The notes under the pieces were generated by a model. The model was given only the letters and a program-made list of their open reading frames with translations, searched no databases and was not told the origin of the DNA. Source: CAWFPR01 sp963817635 (lineage in GTDB: Bacteria > Acidobacteriota > Vicinamibacteria > Vicinamibacterales > 2-12-FULL-66-21). Taken from it: a stretch of DNA of 64,000 nt. This document shows, in pieces, positions 51,030 to 60,782 of the stretch (position 1 is its first letter; each line of letters opens with the position of its first letter). The position numbers and the translations under genes were made by a program. Where the stretch lies: positions 62,001 to 126,000 of the forward strand of contig CAWFPR010000020.1 in NCBI GenBank assembly GCA_963817635.1, in the 5' to 3' direction.

Positions 51030-54000
51030 TCAGAACAAGGTACTTGATCCCAAGCTGGACGACGCGTCCGTCCTGCGCGGACGTGATCCGGCCGAAGTTC
51101 GCAGTATTGATCGCCCCGCTCGGGTTGTTGAAGCGCACCTGGTTGAAGACGTCGAACGCCTCGAGCCGCAGCTGGAGGCGCTGGGTGCCGGTGAACGGGA
51201 TGTTCTTGAAGAGCGACAGGTCAGTCGACGCGAACCCGGGACCCCGTATCGTGTTGCGTCCGGCGTTGCCCGGACGCTCCCCGGTCGCGGCGAGCGGACG
51301 CGTCGTGAAGCACGCGGTGTCGAACCACTGGTCGATCGTGTGCGGTGCGCCGGCGTTCGGATCGCAGGTCGCGTCGGGCCGGTTGGTCAGGTACTGAATG
51401 CTCAGCTGCGAGTTCGTGGCCGACAGCGGGAACCCGGTCTGCGCCTGGACGATGCCGTTGACCTGCCAGCCGCCGATGAGGTGCCGCACGACAGGTCCCA
51501 TGCCGCCTGGCGTCGGCAGCTCCGCGCCGAAGCTCAGGACGAACCGGTGGCGCACGTCGAAGAGCGCGTCGCCCCACTCGTAGTCGAGCGCGCGATCGAA
51601 GGACGCCTGGTCGCCGATGGTCACCGGCAGCACCGGGCGCGATTCGCCGCCGATGTTCAACCCCGACACGTGATCCTTCGCGTGGCCCAGCGTGTAGGAG
51701 GCCAGGAACGTCAGGCCGTGGCTCGCCCGCATCCTGAGGCTCGCCTGGAGCGAGTCGTATCGCGACCGGGCGGCCGAGAACGTCGGCCGCACCAGGGAAT
51801 ACGCGGGGAAGATCCGCGCGCCCGGCGCCGTCTGGCCCGGGGTGAAGACGCCCGGGTTCACCTCCATGAAGATCGGCAGGTGCCGGCCGCGCGACCCGAC
51901 GTAGCCGATTTCGGCGCCGAGGTTGTCGCCGATCTGGTGCTGCACGGTCGCGTTGAAGTGATAGGCGTACGGCGTCTGGAAGTCCTCTCCCCAGCCGATG
52001 ACGATCAGGCCGGGCGGGAACGCCGTCGGACCGCCGCTGATGGCGGAGAGCGGATTGCTCAGCGTGATGCTCGCCGGCGGCGCGTTCACCTCGACGAGCG
52101 GCGTGAAGGGCGGCGCCAGCACGCCGTTCTGGAAGAAGTCGCCCTGGCCGGCCAGCGCGTCGTAGAACATGCCCCAGGCGCCGCGGACCGTCGTCCGGCC
52201 GTTGCCCATCGGGTCCCACACGACGCCGAGGCGCGGCGCGAAGTTGTTCTTGTCGGTCGCGTACGTGCCGCGCGGCACGCCGGGATCGCCCGGGTAGACG
52301 AGCCCCGCGGGCGCGTCGGGGAAGCGCGTGGACTGCACGCCGGGGTGGAACGCGTTGAGCGCGTCGTTCTTGTCCACGAACGGCTGCGACAGCTCGTAAC
52401 GCACGCCGGCGCTGACGGTCAGGTTGTGCGCGGTGCGCCACTCGTCCTGCGCGTAGGCTGCGTAGAGATAGCCGATGCCGTCCTGCGCCTGGTTCGTCGT
52501 CGTGCGGCGGAACTGCGACGGCAGGCCGAGCAGGAAGTCGGCGGCCGCGTTCCCCGAGTTCACGCCGTTGAACGTGAAGTCGCCGTTCGGGCGGTTGATG
52601 AACGCGATCACCATGTGTTCCCTGCGGATGTCCGCGCCGAACTTCATGCTGTGCGAGCCGCGCGTCCACGTGAAGTCGTCGGTGAACTGGAACACCTCGT
52701 TGACGCGCTTGACGAACGGCTGCTGAGCATCGCCGAGCGTGAAGAAGCCGCTGACGCTGATCGACGCGAGCCCGGGCGCCAGCGCGTTCGTGTTCGGCAC
52801 GTTGATCCCGTAGTCCTCGTTCGCGAGGCCGGACGTCACCGCCGGGTGCGCGTCGATGCGGTTATAGGAGACGCGCGCCACGTTGATCGCATGCTGCGAG
52901 AGGATGAACGTGTGCGAGCCGAGGTAGTCGCTGAGCGTGGCCTTCGACGTGTTGCCGATCGCCTGCGTGACGGCCGGCGTGCTCGCGTCCGTCTTCGTCA
53001 TCAGGAAGCGGCCGAGGATCGACTGGCGGTCGGTCATCCGGTAGTCGATGCGGATGCCGCCGTTGTCGCGGTTGTCGGTGGTCTCGGGTGACGCGATGTA
53101 CCGATTGGCGCCGGAATTGGCGTGCGGGACGAAGTCCTCGATGAGCTGCAGCGCCGACTGACTGATCCGCCCCTGCGGAATCGTGTTGTTGTCGAATGGG
53201 AGCCCGGTGAGCGGATCGCGGATCGTCGTGCTCCCGAAATTGCCGGCGCGCTGCGCGTCGGTCAGGACGACGACGTTGGTCGTGTTCCCGCGCGTGTTCC
53301 GGTACCCCTCGTAGTAGCCGAACCCGAACAGCTTGTTGTGCACGACCGGCCCGCCCGCGCTGCCGCCGTACTGGTTCTGCCTGAGCTTGGGCTTGGCCTG
53401 CGATGCCGGCGCGAAGAAGTTGCGAGCCTGGAGCGCATCGTTCCGGTTGAACTCCCAGGCGGCGCCGTGCAGATCGTTGGTCCCCGCCCGCGTCACGACG
53501 TTGACGACGGATCCGGAGTTGCGGCCGTACTCCGCGCTGTAGGAGTGCGTCTGGATCTTGAATTCCTGGATGGCGTCAGGGGGCGGCCGCATGACGAATC
53601 CGGTGTTGAACGTGTCGTTGTTGCTGGCGCCGTCGAGCAGGAAGTTGTTCGACTGGTTGCGCATGCCGTTGACGCTGAAGCCGGCGGTCGTCGCGCCGAA
53701 GCCGCCCGGTGTCGCGTCGCCGGCCGAGCCGCCGAGGCCAGGCGGCGGCGCGACGACGCCCGGGATGAGCGTGCCGAGCTGGGTGAAGTTGCGCCCGTTG
53801 AGCGGCAGCTCCTCGACCTTCTTTTCGTCGATGACCGTGCCCATCGAGGCGCTCGCGGTTTCCACGAGCGGCGCCTCGCCGGTCACGCGCACCGATTCCT
53901 CGACCTGTCCGACGGTGAGCCGGACGTCCACGCGCGACGTGCTCTCGACCGACACGCGGACGCCCTGCCGCACGGCGGTCCGGAATCCCTGCAGCGTCGC

Positions 54001-54246
54001 CGTGACGGTGTAAGGACCGGGCTGCAGCAACGGGGCGCTGTAGAACCCGTCGCTGCCGGTCACGACCGTCCTCGCCTGCCCGGTCGCCGTGTTGGCGACC
54101 GCCACCGTTACGCCGGGCATCACGGCGCCCGACTCATCCGTCACGACGCCCGAGATGGTGCCTGTCGCCTGCGCGAACGCCGTCCCGGGCGCCAGCCATC
54201 CGGTTGCTGCGGTCAGCAGCACCAGCACGATCACATGCTTGCGCAT
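51030..54246 (-). CDS. Oar-like TonB-dependent receptor with carboxypeptidase-regulatory domain
   Basis: From ATG 54246 (GAGGGAG upstream). Signal peptide (VIVLVLLTAATGWLAPGTAF), CarboxypepD_reg domain (GTISGVVTDESGAVMPGVTV, GFYSAPLLQPGPYTVTATLQ), plug with PLNGRNFTQLGTLIPGV, FSVNGMRNQSNNFLLDGA and NVVTRAGTNDLHGAAWEF, then a long beta barrel. The barrel should end GIKYLF-stop; the sequence CTTGTTCTGAGC contains one extra base before TTC TGA, so the true stop is taken as 51030-51032 and the read-through into the peptidase is an artefact. Length ~1070, normal for this family. Outer-membrane uptake of peptides or glycans. Confidence 0.9.
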
Positions 54247-54466
54247 TTCCGACTCCCTCGTTAACGGCGGGGCTCCCACACCCCGCCTGTCATCCGCCGT
54301 GGACTCCCCCGCCCACGCGCGCCGCCCGCCCTCCCGAGCGTATGAGGCGATCGGCCGTTTCGGTCCGTCTCAGGTCACTCCGCTGCTCCTCCGCTGTCTC
54401 GTGAAGCTGCCGCTTGTATCTGAAATCTGTCAGGTCTGTCAATCCGCGGTGGCTGCGTGCCGCGGC

Positions 54467-55744
54467 CTATGGCGACTCCGTGAGCTCGAGCACCGAGAGC
54501 GCCAGCACTTTCGTGGCATTCACCAGGTCGTCGATGCCGCACCATTCGTCCGGCTGGTGGGCCAGGTCGAGGATCCCCGGTCCGTAGGCCACGCAGTTGG
54601 GGATGCCGGCGATCCGATCTATGTGCTTCTGGTCGTAGGTGCCGGGGCTGGCGGCCTCGGTCGCGGGCCGGCCCAGGATGCGCTGAATGCCGCGCGCGAG
54701 CGAAGCCACGAGCGGCGATCCGTCCGGTGTGCGGACCGGATGCACGACCATCAGATCGCGCAGTTCACAGTCCATGCGCGGCACCTCGGCGGACGTCCGC
54801 GCGAGCAGCGCCTGGATCTCTGCCTTCGTCGCGTCGAACCCCTCTTCGAGCAGGAACCGCCGGTCGAACACGGCCCGGCAGAAATCCGCGACGCACGGGG
54901 TCTGGATGCCGTCGACGGGCTGTCCGCCGGCAATCCCGTTGATGTTCAGGGTGGCATGACGCGCGCCCTCCGGCACGACCGGCACCTGCGTGGTGCGCGC
55001 GGCCAGCTGCGGCAGCAGCTCGCGGCGCATCGTGTCGAGGATGATGCCCATGTGTTCGATCGCGCTCACGCCGAGAAACGGCATGCTGCCGTGGCCGATG
55101 CGACCGTGTGTGGTCAGCTCGAACCAGTAGACGCCGCGGTGCCCGATGCAGATGCGGTCCACGTTGAGCGGTTCGGGGATGATGACGTAGTCCTGCCGCG
55201 CGGCGCTGAGGCGGCCGTGCTGCGCCAGCCACGCGACGCCGGCGAAGCCGCCGCTCTCCTCGTCGACGGTGCCGCTGATTTCAATCGACCCGTTGAGCGC
55301 CACGCCGGCCCGGCGGATCGCCTCGGCGGCGTACACGGCGGCGGCGATGCCGGCCTTCATGTCGCAGGATCCGCGTCCGTAGATCCGGCCGTCGCGGACG
55401 TCCCCGCCGAACGGATCGACCGTCCAGCCCGAACCGGCCGGCACGACGTCGAAGTGGCCGTTGAGGTGGACGGCCGGGCGCGGCGCGCGGCCTCGGCGGA
55501 GCCCGACCACGTTGACCCGCGGGTGGGTGGTGGTGTGTTCGGGCCGGCCGACCGCGGGGTGGTACTCGACCTCGAACCCGCCGGCCTCGAGCCGGTCGCC
55601 AATCAGCCGCGCGCACTCCTCGTACGCCTCGCCGGGCGGATTCACCGTCGGCACGCGGATGAGGTCGGACGTGAACGCCACCATCTCGTCGGCGGCGTCG
55701 TCCACGGCGCCGAGGACGCGGTCGATCGCGGACGACGAAATCAT
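54467..55744 (-). CDS. M20-family peptidase/deacylase (ArgE/DapE-like)
   Basis: 425 residues from ATG 55744. Metal ligands: His in VHLNGHFDVVPAGSG, Asp in YGRGSCDMKAGIAA, Glu pair in GTVDEESGGFAG, later RGVYWFELTTHGRIGHGSMP (dimerisation-domain His) and C-terminal DQKHID. Hydrolyses N-acyl amino acids or dipeptides. Divergent from the symporter-SDR-dehydrogenase operon, suggesting joint use of an amino-acid-like substrate. The promoter is leaderless in layout. Confidence 0.92.
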   Translation of the reverse strand: MISSSAIDRVLGAVDDAADEMVAFTSDLIRVPTVNPPGEAYEECARLIGDRLEAGGFEVEYHPAVGRPEHTTTHPRVNVVGLRRGRAPRPAVHLNGHFDVVPAGSGWTVDPFGGDVRDGRIYGRGSCDMKAGIAAAVYAAEAIRRAGVALNGSIEISGTVDEESGGFAGVAWLAQHGRLSAARQDYVIIPEPLNVDRICIGHRGVYWFELTTHGRIGHGSMPFLGVSAIEHMGIILDTMRRELLPQLAARTTQVPVVPEGARHATLNINGIAGGQPVDGIQTPCVADFCRAVFDRRFLLEEGFDATKAEIQALLARTSAEVPRMDCELRDLMVVHPVRTPDGSPLVASLARGIQRILGRPATEAASPGTYDQKHIDRIAGIPNCVAYGPGILDLAHQPDEWCGIDDLVNATKVLALSVLELTESP

Positions 55745-55753
55745 GGGTGGCGA

Positions 55754-55782
55754 CAATTACAGGAAACGTGCACCGTTGTCAA
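55754..55782 (-). promoter_or_regulatory. promoter of the M20 peptidase gene, leaderless layout
   Basis: -35 TTGACA (55777-55782, perfect consensus), 17-bp spacer, -10 TAATTG (55754-55759), then 9 nt to ATG 55744. The best promoter in the window and the clearest case of a start codon at the expected +1 region. Confidence 0.6.
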
Positions 55783-55948
55783 ACATCCGCGGGTCAAGTA
55801 GGATCGCGGCTCGCCATCGTGCCGCCAGACGATCGCCCCGGCCCACCGTCCGCCGCCGAGCGCACGCGCACCTCGCACTGGTGGTTCAATCCGTCGGACG
55901 CCGAGGCCGTCCTCCTCTGGATCAACACGCCGCCGACGTTCTGATGCC

Positions 55949-57361
55949 GTGAACCTCGACCTCGCACTCCTCATCGTGTATTCGATCGCGCTGACCGCCG
56001 GCGGCGTGTGGGTGTCGCGCAGCGTGCGCGGCAGCGGCGATTTCTTCGTCGCGGGGCGGACGCTGTCGGCGCCGCTCATCTTCGCGACCGTGCTGGCGTC
56101 CAACATCGGCGCCGGCACGACCGTGGGGGCGACGGGGCTCGCCTACGAGCAGGGGATCTCGGCGTGGTGGTGGAACGGATCGGCGGCGATTGGCTCGTTC
56201 GCGCTCGCGTTCTGGATCGGCCCGCGCATGTGGCGCCTGGCCTCGGACCATGGCTTCTACACGGCCGGCGACTTCCTGGAGTTCCGCTACAACGCCACCG
56301 TGCGGGGCGTGGTCGGCAGCTTCATCTGGCTCGGCACGCTCGCCATCCTCGCCGGGCAGCTCATCGCCGGCGCCGCGGTGCTGAGCGTCGTCGCCGGCGT
56401 GCCGAAGGACGCTGGCGTCGTGATTGGCGCCCTCGTCATGACGGTCTACTTCGTCGCCGGCGGGCTCCTCAGCTCCGCCTGGGTGAACCTCTTCCAGCTC
56501 ATCGTCCTCATCGCCGGGTTCCTCCTCGCAATGCCGCTGCTCTATGCGGGCGTCGGCGGCGCGCCGGCGTTCGCGAACCTGACGGCGCCGCAGCCCGGCT
56601 ACTGGGACATCATGTATTCGACCGGGTCGGGCATGTCCGGCTGGGCCATGCTCGCGGTGCTGACGCCGGCCTTCATGATTTCTCCGGGCCTGCTCCAGAA
56701 AGCCTACGGCGCGAGGGACGAGCGCGCCGTGCGGCTCGGGATCGGACTCCAGGGAGGCGCGCAGATGATCTTCGCGTGCATCCCGGTGTTCTTCGGCCTG
56801 GCCGCGCGCGCCGCCCACCTCGAGATCGCCAGTCCCAACCTCGTCCTGCCGACGGTGCTGGCGACGCAGCTGCCGGCGCTCCTCGGCGCGCTGGCGCTCG
56901 CCGCCGTGTTCTCGGCCGAGGTGAGCACGTGCGACGCGATCCTGTTCATGCTGTCGACGTCGCTGTCGAAGGACCTGTACAAGCGTTTCGTCAACCCGGC
57001 CGCCGACGATCGGCGGGTGCTGCTGGTTGCGCGGCTGGCCGCGGTGGCGGGCGCCCTGGCCGGGATCGTGCTCGCGATCCAGCTGCAGACCGTGATCGGC
57101 GCGCTCGGCATCTTCTATTCTCTGCTGAGCGTCAGCCTGTTCGTCCCGGTCATCGGCGGTCTCGTCACGCGGCGTGCCGGGCCGGCCGAGGCGCTGGCGG
57201 CGATGGGCGCCGGCATCGCCACGCTCCTGTTCTTCACCTATTCGTCCGGCGGGCGGGGCTACGGTCTGCTGAACCCGAACCTGCTCGGCCTCGCGGCAGC
57301 GGCGCTGGCATTCGTCGTGGTCATGGTGGCCCGGCGGCTGGGAGTCATGGAGAGACAATGA
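55949..57361 (+). CDS. sodium:solute symporter (SSS family)
   Basis: 470 residues from GTG 55949, ~13 hydrophobic helices. Family features: FFVAGRTLSAPLIFATVLAS, NIGAGTTVGATGLAYEQGIS, SFALAFWIGPRMWRLA, SAEVSTCDAILFMLSTSLSK (the Na+ site Ser/Thr region) and DLYKRFVNPAADD. Imports a small organic solute with sodium. The stop overlaps the next ATG (ATGA), so it is coupled to the SDR and dehydrogenase genes that presumably process the substrate. Confidence 0.92.
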   Translation: MNLDLALLIVYSIALTAGGVWVSRSVRGSGDFFVAGRTLSAPLIFATVLASNIGAGTTVGATGLAYEQGISAWWWNGSAAIGSFALAFWIGPRMWRLASDHGFYTAGDFLEFRYNATVRGVVGSFIWLGTLAILAGQLIAGAAVLSVVAGVPKDAGVVIGALVMTVYFVAGGLLSSAWVNLFQLIVLIAGFLLAMPLLYAGVGGAPAFANLTAPQPGYWDIMYSTGSGMSGWAMLAVLTPAFMISPGLLQKAYGARDERAVRLGIGLQGGAQMIFACIPVFFGLAARAAHLEIASPNLVLPTVLATQLPALLGALALAAVFSAEVSTCDAILFMLSTSLSKDLYKRFVNPAADDRRVLLVARLAAVAGALAGIVLAIQLQTVIGALGIFYSLLSVSLFVPVIGGLVTRRAGPAEALAAMGAGIATLLFFTYSSGGRGYGLLNPNLLGLAAAALAFVVVMVARRLGVMERQ

Positions 57362-58155
57362 GTACGAAAAAACATATCTTCGACCTGTCGGGAAAGATCG
57401 CGGTCGTCGTGGGCGGTGGATCGGGCATCGGCGAGGCCGTCACGATCGGGGCGGCGGAGCTCGGGGCCAGCGTGATCTGCCTCGATATCAAACAGGACGA
57501 GGCGGCGCGGGTCGCAGCAATCGCGTCGAGCAAAGGCGGCCAGTGCACCGCCGGCGCGCTCGACATCAGGGATTCGGCCGCGGTCGATCGACTGTTCGCG
57601 CAGGTGGCGCAGGATCACGGCAGCCTCGACATCGTCGTCTCCACGCCCAGCATCAACGTGCGCAAGAAGATCCTCGACTACCAGGACGAGGAGTTCGCGC
57701 GCGTTCTCGAGCTGAACATGAAGGGCAACTTCAACGTGCTGCGCGGCGCCGGGCGCGTGATGACGGCGCAGGGACGCGGCAGCATCATCCTCTTCTCGTC
57801 GATCCGCTCGCTCGTCGTCGAGCCAGGCCAGTCGGCATATGCGGCGACCAAGGCCGGGATCCTGCAGATGGCGCGCGGCGCGGCATCGGAGTTCGGCAAG
57901 TTCGGCGTGCGCGTGAACTGCGTGGGCCCAGGCGTAATCGAAACGCCGCTGACCGCGCCCATCAAGAACAACAAGGCGTGGTTCGAAGCCTACAGCGCCA
58001 AGAGCATCTTCAACCGCTGGGGGACCCCCGAGGAGATGGTCGGCCCGACGCTGTTCCTTGCGTCGGATGCGGCAAGCTACGTCACTGGCACTATCATTTA
58101 CGCTGATGGTGGCTGGCTCGCGCAGGACGGCCGGTTCACGCCGCCGGGGATGTAA
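57358..58155 (+). CDS. short-chain dehydrogenase/reductase (SDR)
   Basis: 265 residues. NAD(P)-binding GGGSGIGEAV, VICLDIKQDE (acidic residue after strand 2 favours NAD+), catalytic Ser in ILFSSIRSLVVEPGQ, Tyr/Lys in SAYAATKAGILQM, then NCVGPGVIETPLTAP and the C-terminal VTGTIIYADGGW. Oxidises or reduces a hydroxyl on the imported compound; exact substrate unknown. Coupled to the symporter by ATGA and adjacent to the next gene with no gap. Confidence 0.93.
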   Translation: MSTKKHIFDLSGKIAVVVGGGSGIGEAVTIGAAELGASVICLDIKQDEAARVAAIASSKGGQCTAGALDIRDSAAVDRLFAQVAQDHGSLDIVVSTPSINVRKKILDYQDEEFARVLELNMKGNFNVLRGAGRVMTAQGRGSIILFSSIRSLVVEPGQSAYAATKAGILQMARGAASEFGKFGVRVNCVGPGVIETPLTAPIKNNKAWFEAYSAKSIFNRWGTPEEMVGPTLFLASDAASYVTGTIIYADGGWLAQDGRFTPPGM

Positions 58156-59211
58156 ATGACAAAAAAGAAGCATAAGGTGGCGGTGATCGCGGGGGACGGC
58201 ATCGGCAACGAGGTCATCCCGGCGGGGATCGACGTCATCGAAAAGGCGGCGCCCGGCGCGTGCACGTTCGTCGAGTTCCCGTGGGGCTGCGACTTCTACC
58301 GGCGCACCGGACACATGATGGACGCCGACGGGTTCGATCGGCTCCGCGAGTTCGACGTCATCTACCTCGGGGCGATCGGCGATCCGGCGGTGCCGGACCA
58401 CGTGTCGGTCTGGGAGCTGATCCTCCCGATCCGCCAGCGCTTCGACCAGTACGTCAACCTCCGGCCGATGCGCCTGCTGCCCGGCGTTCCGGGGCCGCTC
58501 GCGGGCCGCACGCCGCGCGACATCGACATGATCTGCGTGCGCGAGAATTCCGAGGGAGAGTACTCGGGATTCGGCGGACGGCTGCACGTCGGCTCGCCCG
58601 CCGAAGTCGCCGAGCAGACCAGCATCTTCACTCGGCGCGGGGTCGAGCGGATCGCCTCCTACGCCTTCGAGCTGGCGGCGAAGCGCCCGCGCAAGCGGCT
58701 GGCGAGCGCCACGAAGTCCAACGCCATGCAGCACACGATGGTGCTCTGGGACGAAGCCGTCGAGGCGGTTGCCGCAGACTATCCCACCGTGGAGTGGCGG
58801 AAGTACCACGTGGACGCCCTGGCGGCGCGCATGGTCACCGATCCGGCGAGCGTGGACGTGATCGTCGCGTCGAACCTGTTCGGCGACATCCTCACCGACC
58901 TGGGCGCGGCAGTGTCGGGCAGCCTCGGCGTGGCGCCCGGCGCGAACATCAACCCCGAACGGGAGTATCCCTCGATGTTCGAGCCGATTCACGGATCGGC
59001 GCCCGACATTGCCGGCAAGGGGATTGCGAACCCGGTCGGCGCGATCTGGGCCGGAGCGATGATGCTGGATCACCTCGGCGAGACAGGAGCCCACGACCGC
59101 ATCATCAAGGCGATCGAACAGGTGCTCGGCGGTGGCGGAGCGCGGACGCCGGATCTCGGCGGGCGTGCCACGACGAAGGAAGCGGCCGCCGCGATCGCGT
59201 CGGCGCTGTAA
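58156..59211 (+). CDS. tartrate/D-malate dehydrogenase-type enzyme (isocitrate/isopropylmalate dehydrogenase family)
   Basis: 351 residues. VAVIAGDGIGNEVIPAGIDV, IYLGAIGDPAVPDHVSVWEL, LRPMRLLPGVPGP, DMICVRENSEGEYSGFGGRL, KSNAMQHTMVLWDE, metal-binding VDVIVASNLFGDILTDLGAA and FEPIHGSAPDIAGKGIANPV. The W-G-C-D-F-Y near the N-terminus and RENSEGEYSG match TtuC/DmlA rather than LeuB. Oxidatively decarboxylates D-malate or tartrate-like hydroxy acids with NAD+. Starts directly after the SDR stop. Confidence 0.9.
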   Translation: MTKKKHKVAVIAGDGIGNEVIPAGIDVIEKAAPGACTFVEFPWGCDFYRRTGHMMDADGFDRLREFDVIYLGAIGDPAVPDHVSVWELILPIRQRFDQYVNLRPMRLLPGVPGPLAGRTPRDIDMICVRENSEGEYSGFGGRLHVGSPAEVAEQTSIFTRRGVERIASYAFELAAKRPRKRLASATKSNAMQHTMVLWDEAVEAVAADYPTVEWRKYHVDALAARMVTDPASVDVIVASNLFGDILTDLGAAVSGSLGVAPGANINPEREYPSMFEPIHGSAPDIAGKGIANPVGAIWAGAMMLDHLGETGAHDRIIKAIEQVLGGGGARTPDLGGRATTKEAAAAIASAL

Positions 59212-59224
59212 GGCGCTCTAACCG

Positions 59225-60539
59225 TTAGGCGATCGCCGTCAGGCCGCGATCGAAGATGTCGAAGCCGTGCCGCATTTCCTCTTCCGTGATCGTCAGCGGC
59301 GGGTTCGCGAAGAACGTGTTGTAGCGGACGAACGTGTAGAGTCCCTCCTCCCGGAAGAACCGTCCGAGCTTCTGCATCGGCTCGGACGTGCCGTTGAAGG
59401 GCGCGAGCGGCTCCAGTGTCCGCTTGTCCTTGACCAGCTCCACGATCCCGAACAACCCGATCGAGCGCGTGGCGCCGACGCTGTCGTGCTTCGCCTCGAG
59501 ATCGGCCAGCATCCCCTTCATCGTCTCGCCCATCCGCTTCGCGCGCGCAATCAGGCCGTCCTCCTCGTAGACCGCGAGCGTCGCGAGCGCCGTCGCGCAG
59601 GCCAGCGGATGGCTGTTGTACGTGAGCCCGCCGTAGAAGACGTTGTCGCGGAAGTGCTCCGCGATGGCGCGGCGCATGCCGACGGCGCCCAGCGGTACGT
59701 ACGCGCTCGTCAGCCCCTTTGCCATCGTCATCAGGTCGGGGACGATGTTCCAGTGGTTGACGGCGAACCATTCGCCGGTGCGGCCGAAGCCGGACATCAC
59801 CTCGTCGGCGACCATGAGGATGCCGTACTTCGTTGCAGAGGTCGCGGACGCCCTGGAGGTAGCCGTCCGGCGGGACGAGGATGCCGTTGGTGCCGGTCAC
59901 CGGCTCGAGGAAGAAGGCCGCGATGTGCTGCGGCCCTTCGAGCTGGATGACCTCTTCGATATTGGCGAGCGCGAGCCCGACATCGTCCCAGCCGCGCTGC
60001 ACGCCGTGGTACGGATCGGGGATGTGGACGACACCGGGCATCCCTGGCTCAGATGCCCACCGGCGCGGATCGCCCGTGAGCATCATCGCCCCGGCCGTGG
60101 CGCCGTGATACGAGCGATACCGCGCGAGCACCTTGTGGCGGCCGGTGTATTGCCGCGCCATCTTGATCGCGTTCTCGTTGGCCTCGGCGCCGCCGTTGGT
60201 GAAGAAGAACGTGTCGATGTCGCCGGGCGCGATCGCGGCGAGCTTCTGGCCGAGGAGCGCCCTGGGCTCGGTCGCCATGAAGGGATTGGCGTACGCGAGG
60301 GTCTCGGCCTGCTGCTGGATGGCGCGGACGACCCGCTTGTCGCCGTGGCCGATGTTGACGCACATCAGCTGGCTGTTGAAGTCGAGGTAGCGCTTGCCCT
60401 CGGGGGTCCAGAACCAGCACCCTTCGGCGCCGGCGACCGCGATCGGGTCCACCTTCGATTGCGCCGACCATTCGTAGAGCGTATGCGCCTTCGTCAGCGC
60501 AACGAGTTCGGCTGACGAGCGGGTCACGGTGGGGGGCAT
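59225..60539 (-). CDS. class III (PLP) aminotransferase, frame broken once
   Basis: From ATG 60539: HTLYEWSAQSKVDPIAVAGA, GCWFWTPEGKRYLDFNSQLM, FFFTNGGAEANENAIKMARQ, YRSYHGATAGAMMLTGDPRR, LEPVTGTNGILVPPDGYLQG. The frame breaks at ~59832; the other frame continues MVADEVMSGFGRTGEWFAVN, PLP-lysine in LMTMAKGLTSAYVPLGAV, and FVRYNTFFANPPLTITEEEM to a stop at 59225. Corrected length ~438. Transfers amino groups between an omega-amino acid or amine and a keto acid. Convergent with the dehydrogenase operon. Confidence 0.9.
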
Positions 60540-60547
60540 GGCGAAAT

Positions 60548-60553
60548 ACTATA
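60548..60553 (-). promoter_or_regulatory. -10 element of the aminotransferase gene
   Basis: TATAGT on the minus strand, 8 nt before ATG 60539, without a ribosome site. Leaderless layout. Confidence 0.4.
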
Positions 60554-60782
60554 TCGGAGCCTTCCCCGGGCGCCACCCGTGAAGAGCCCATCAGTTGAGC
60601 CCGCCATTACCATTTTCCATTTACCATTTTCCATTTCGCATTTCCCATCCTCCATTCCCCCCGTTGACCGGTGGTACAATCCCCGCACTGCACATGTCCC
60701 GGGGGGCTCCCGTTTTGGTGCGTCTCGCGGACGCGGACGGCCCCGTATTCAGCTGCGAGACGAAGTAGCCACGACGACATTC
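60554..60782. other. intergenic with short A/T-rich repeats and a -10-like box
   Basis: Five tandem-like copies of CATTT(A/C/T)CC-type units at ~60604-60660 stand out from the GC-rich background. A TACAAT at 60675-60680 is followed by an ATG at 60693 that opens a 24-codon frame, and the kinase ATG is at 60783. Confidence 0.35.

Noticed and set aside
50095..53091. 998-codon open frame on the plus strand across the TonB receptor
   Set aside because: Antisense shadow caused by high GC and third-position bias; Arg/Val/Asp-rich composition without domains, opposite a well-supported receptor gene.
55747..55944. 65-codon plus-strand frame between the M20 peptidase and the symporter
   Set aside because: Overlaps the M20 promoter, no ribosome site, and only the last ~20 residues look protein-like; not enough to call a gene.
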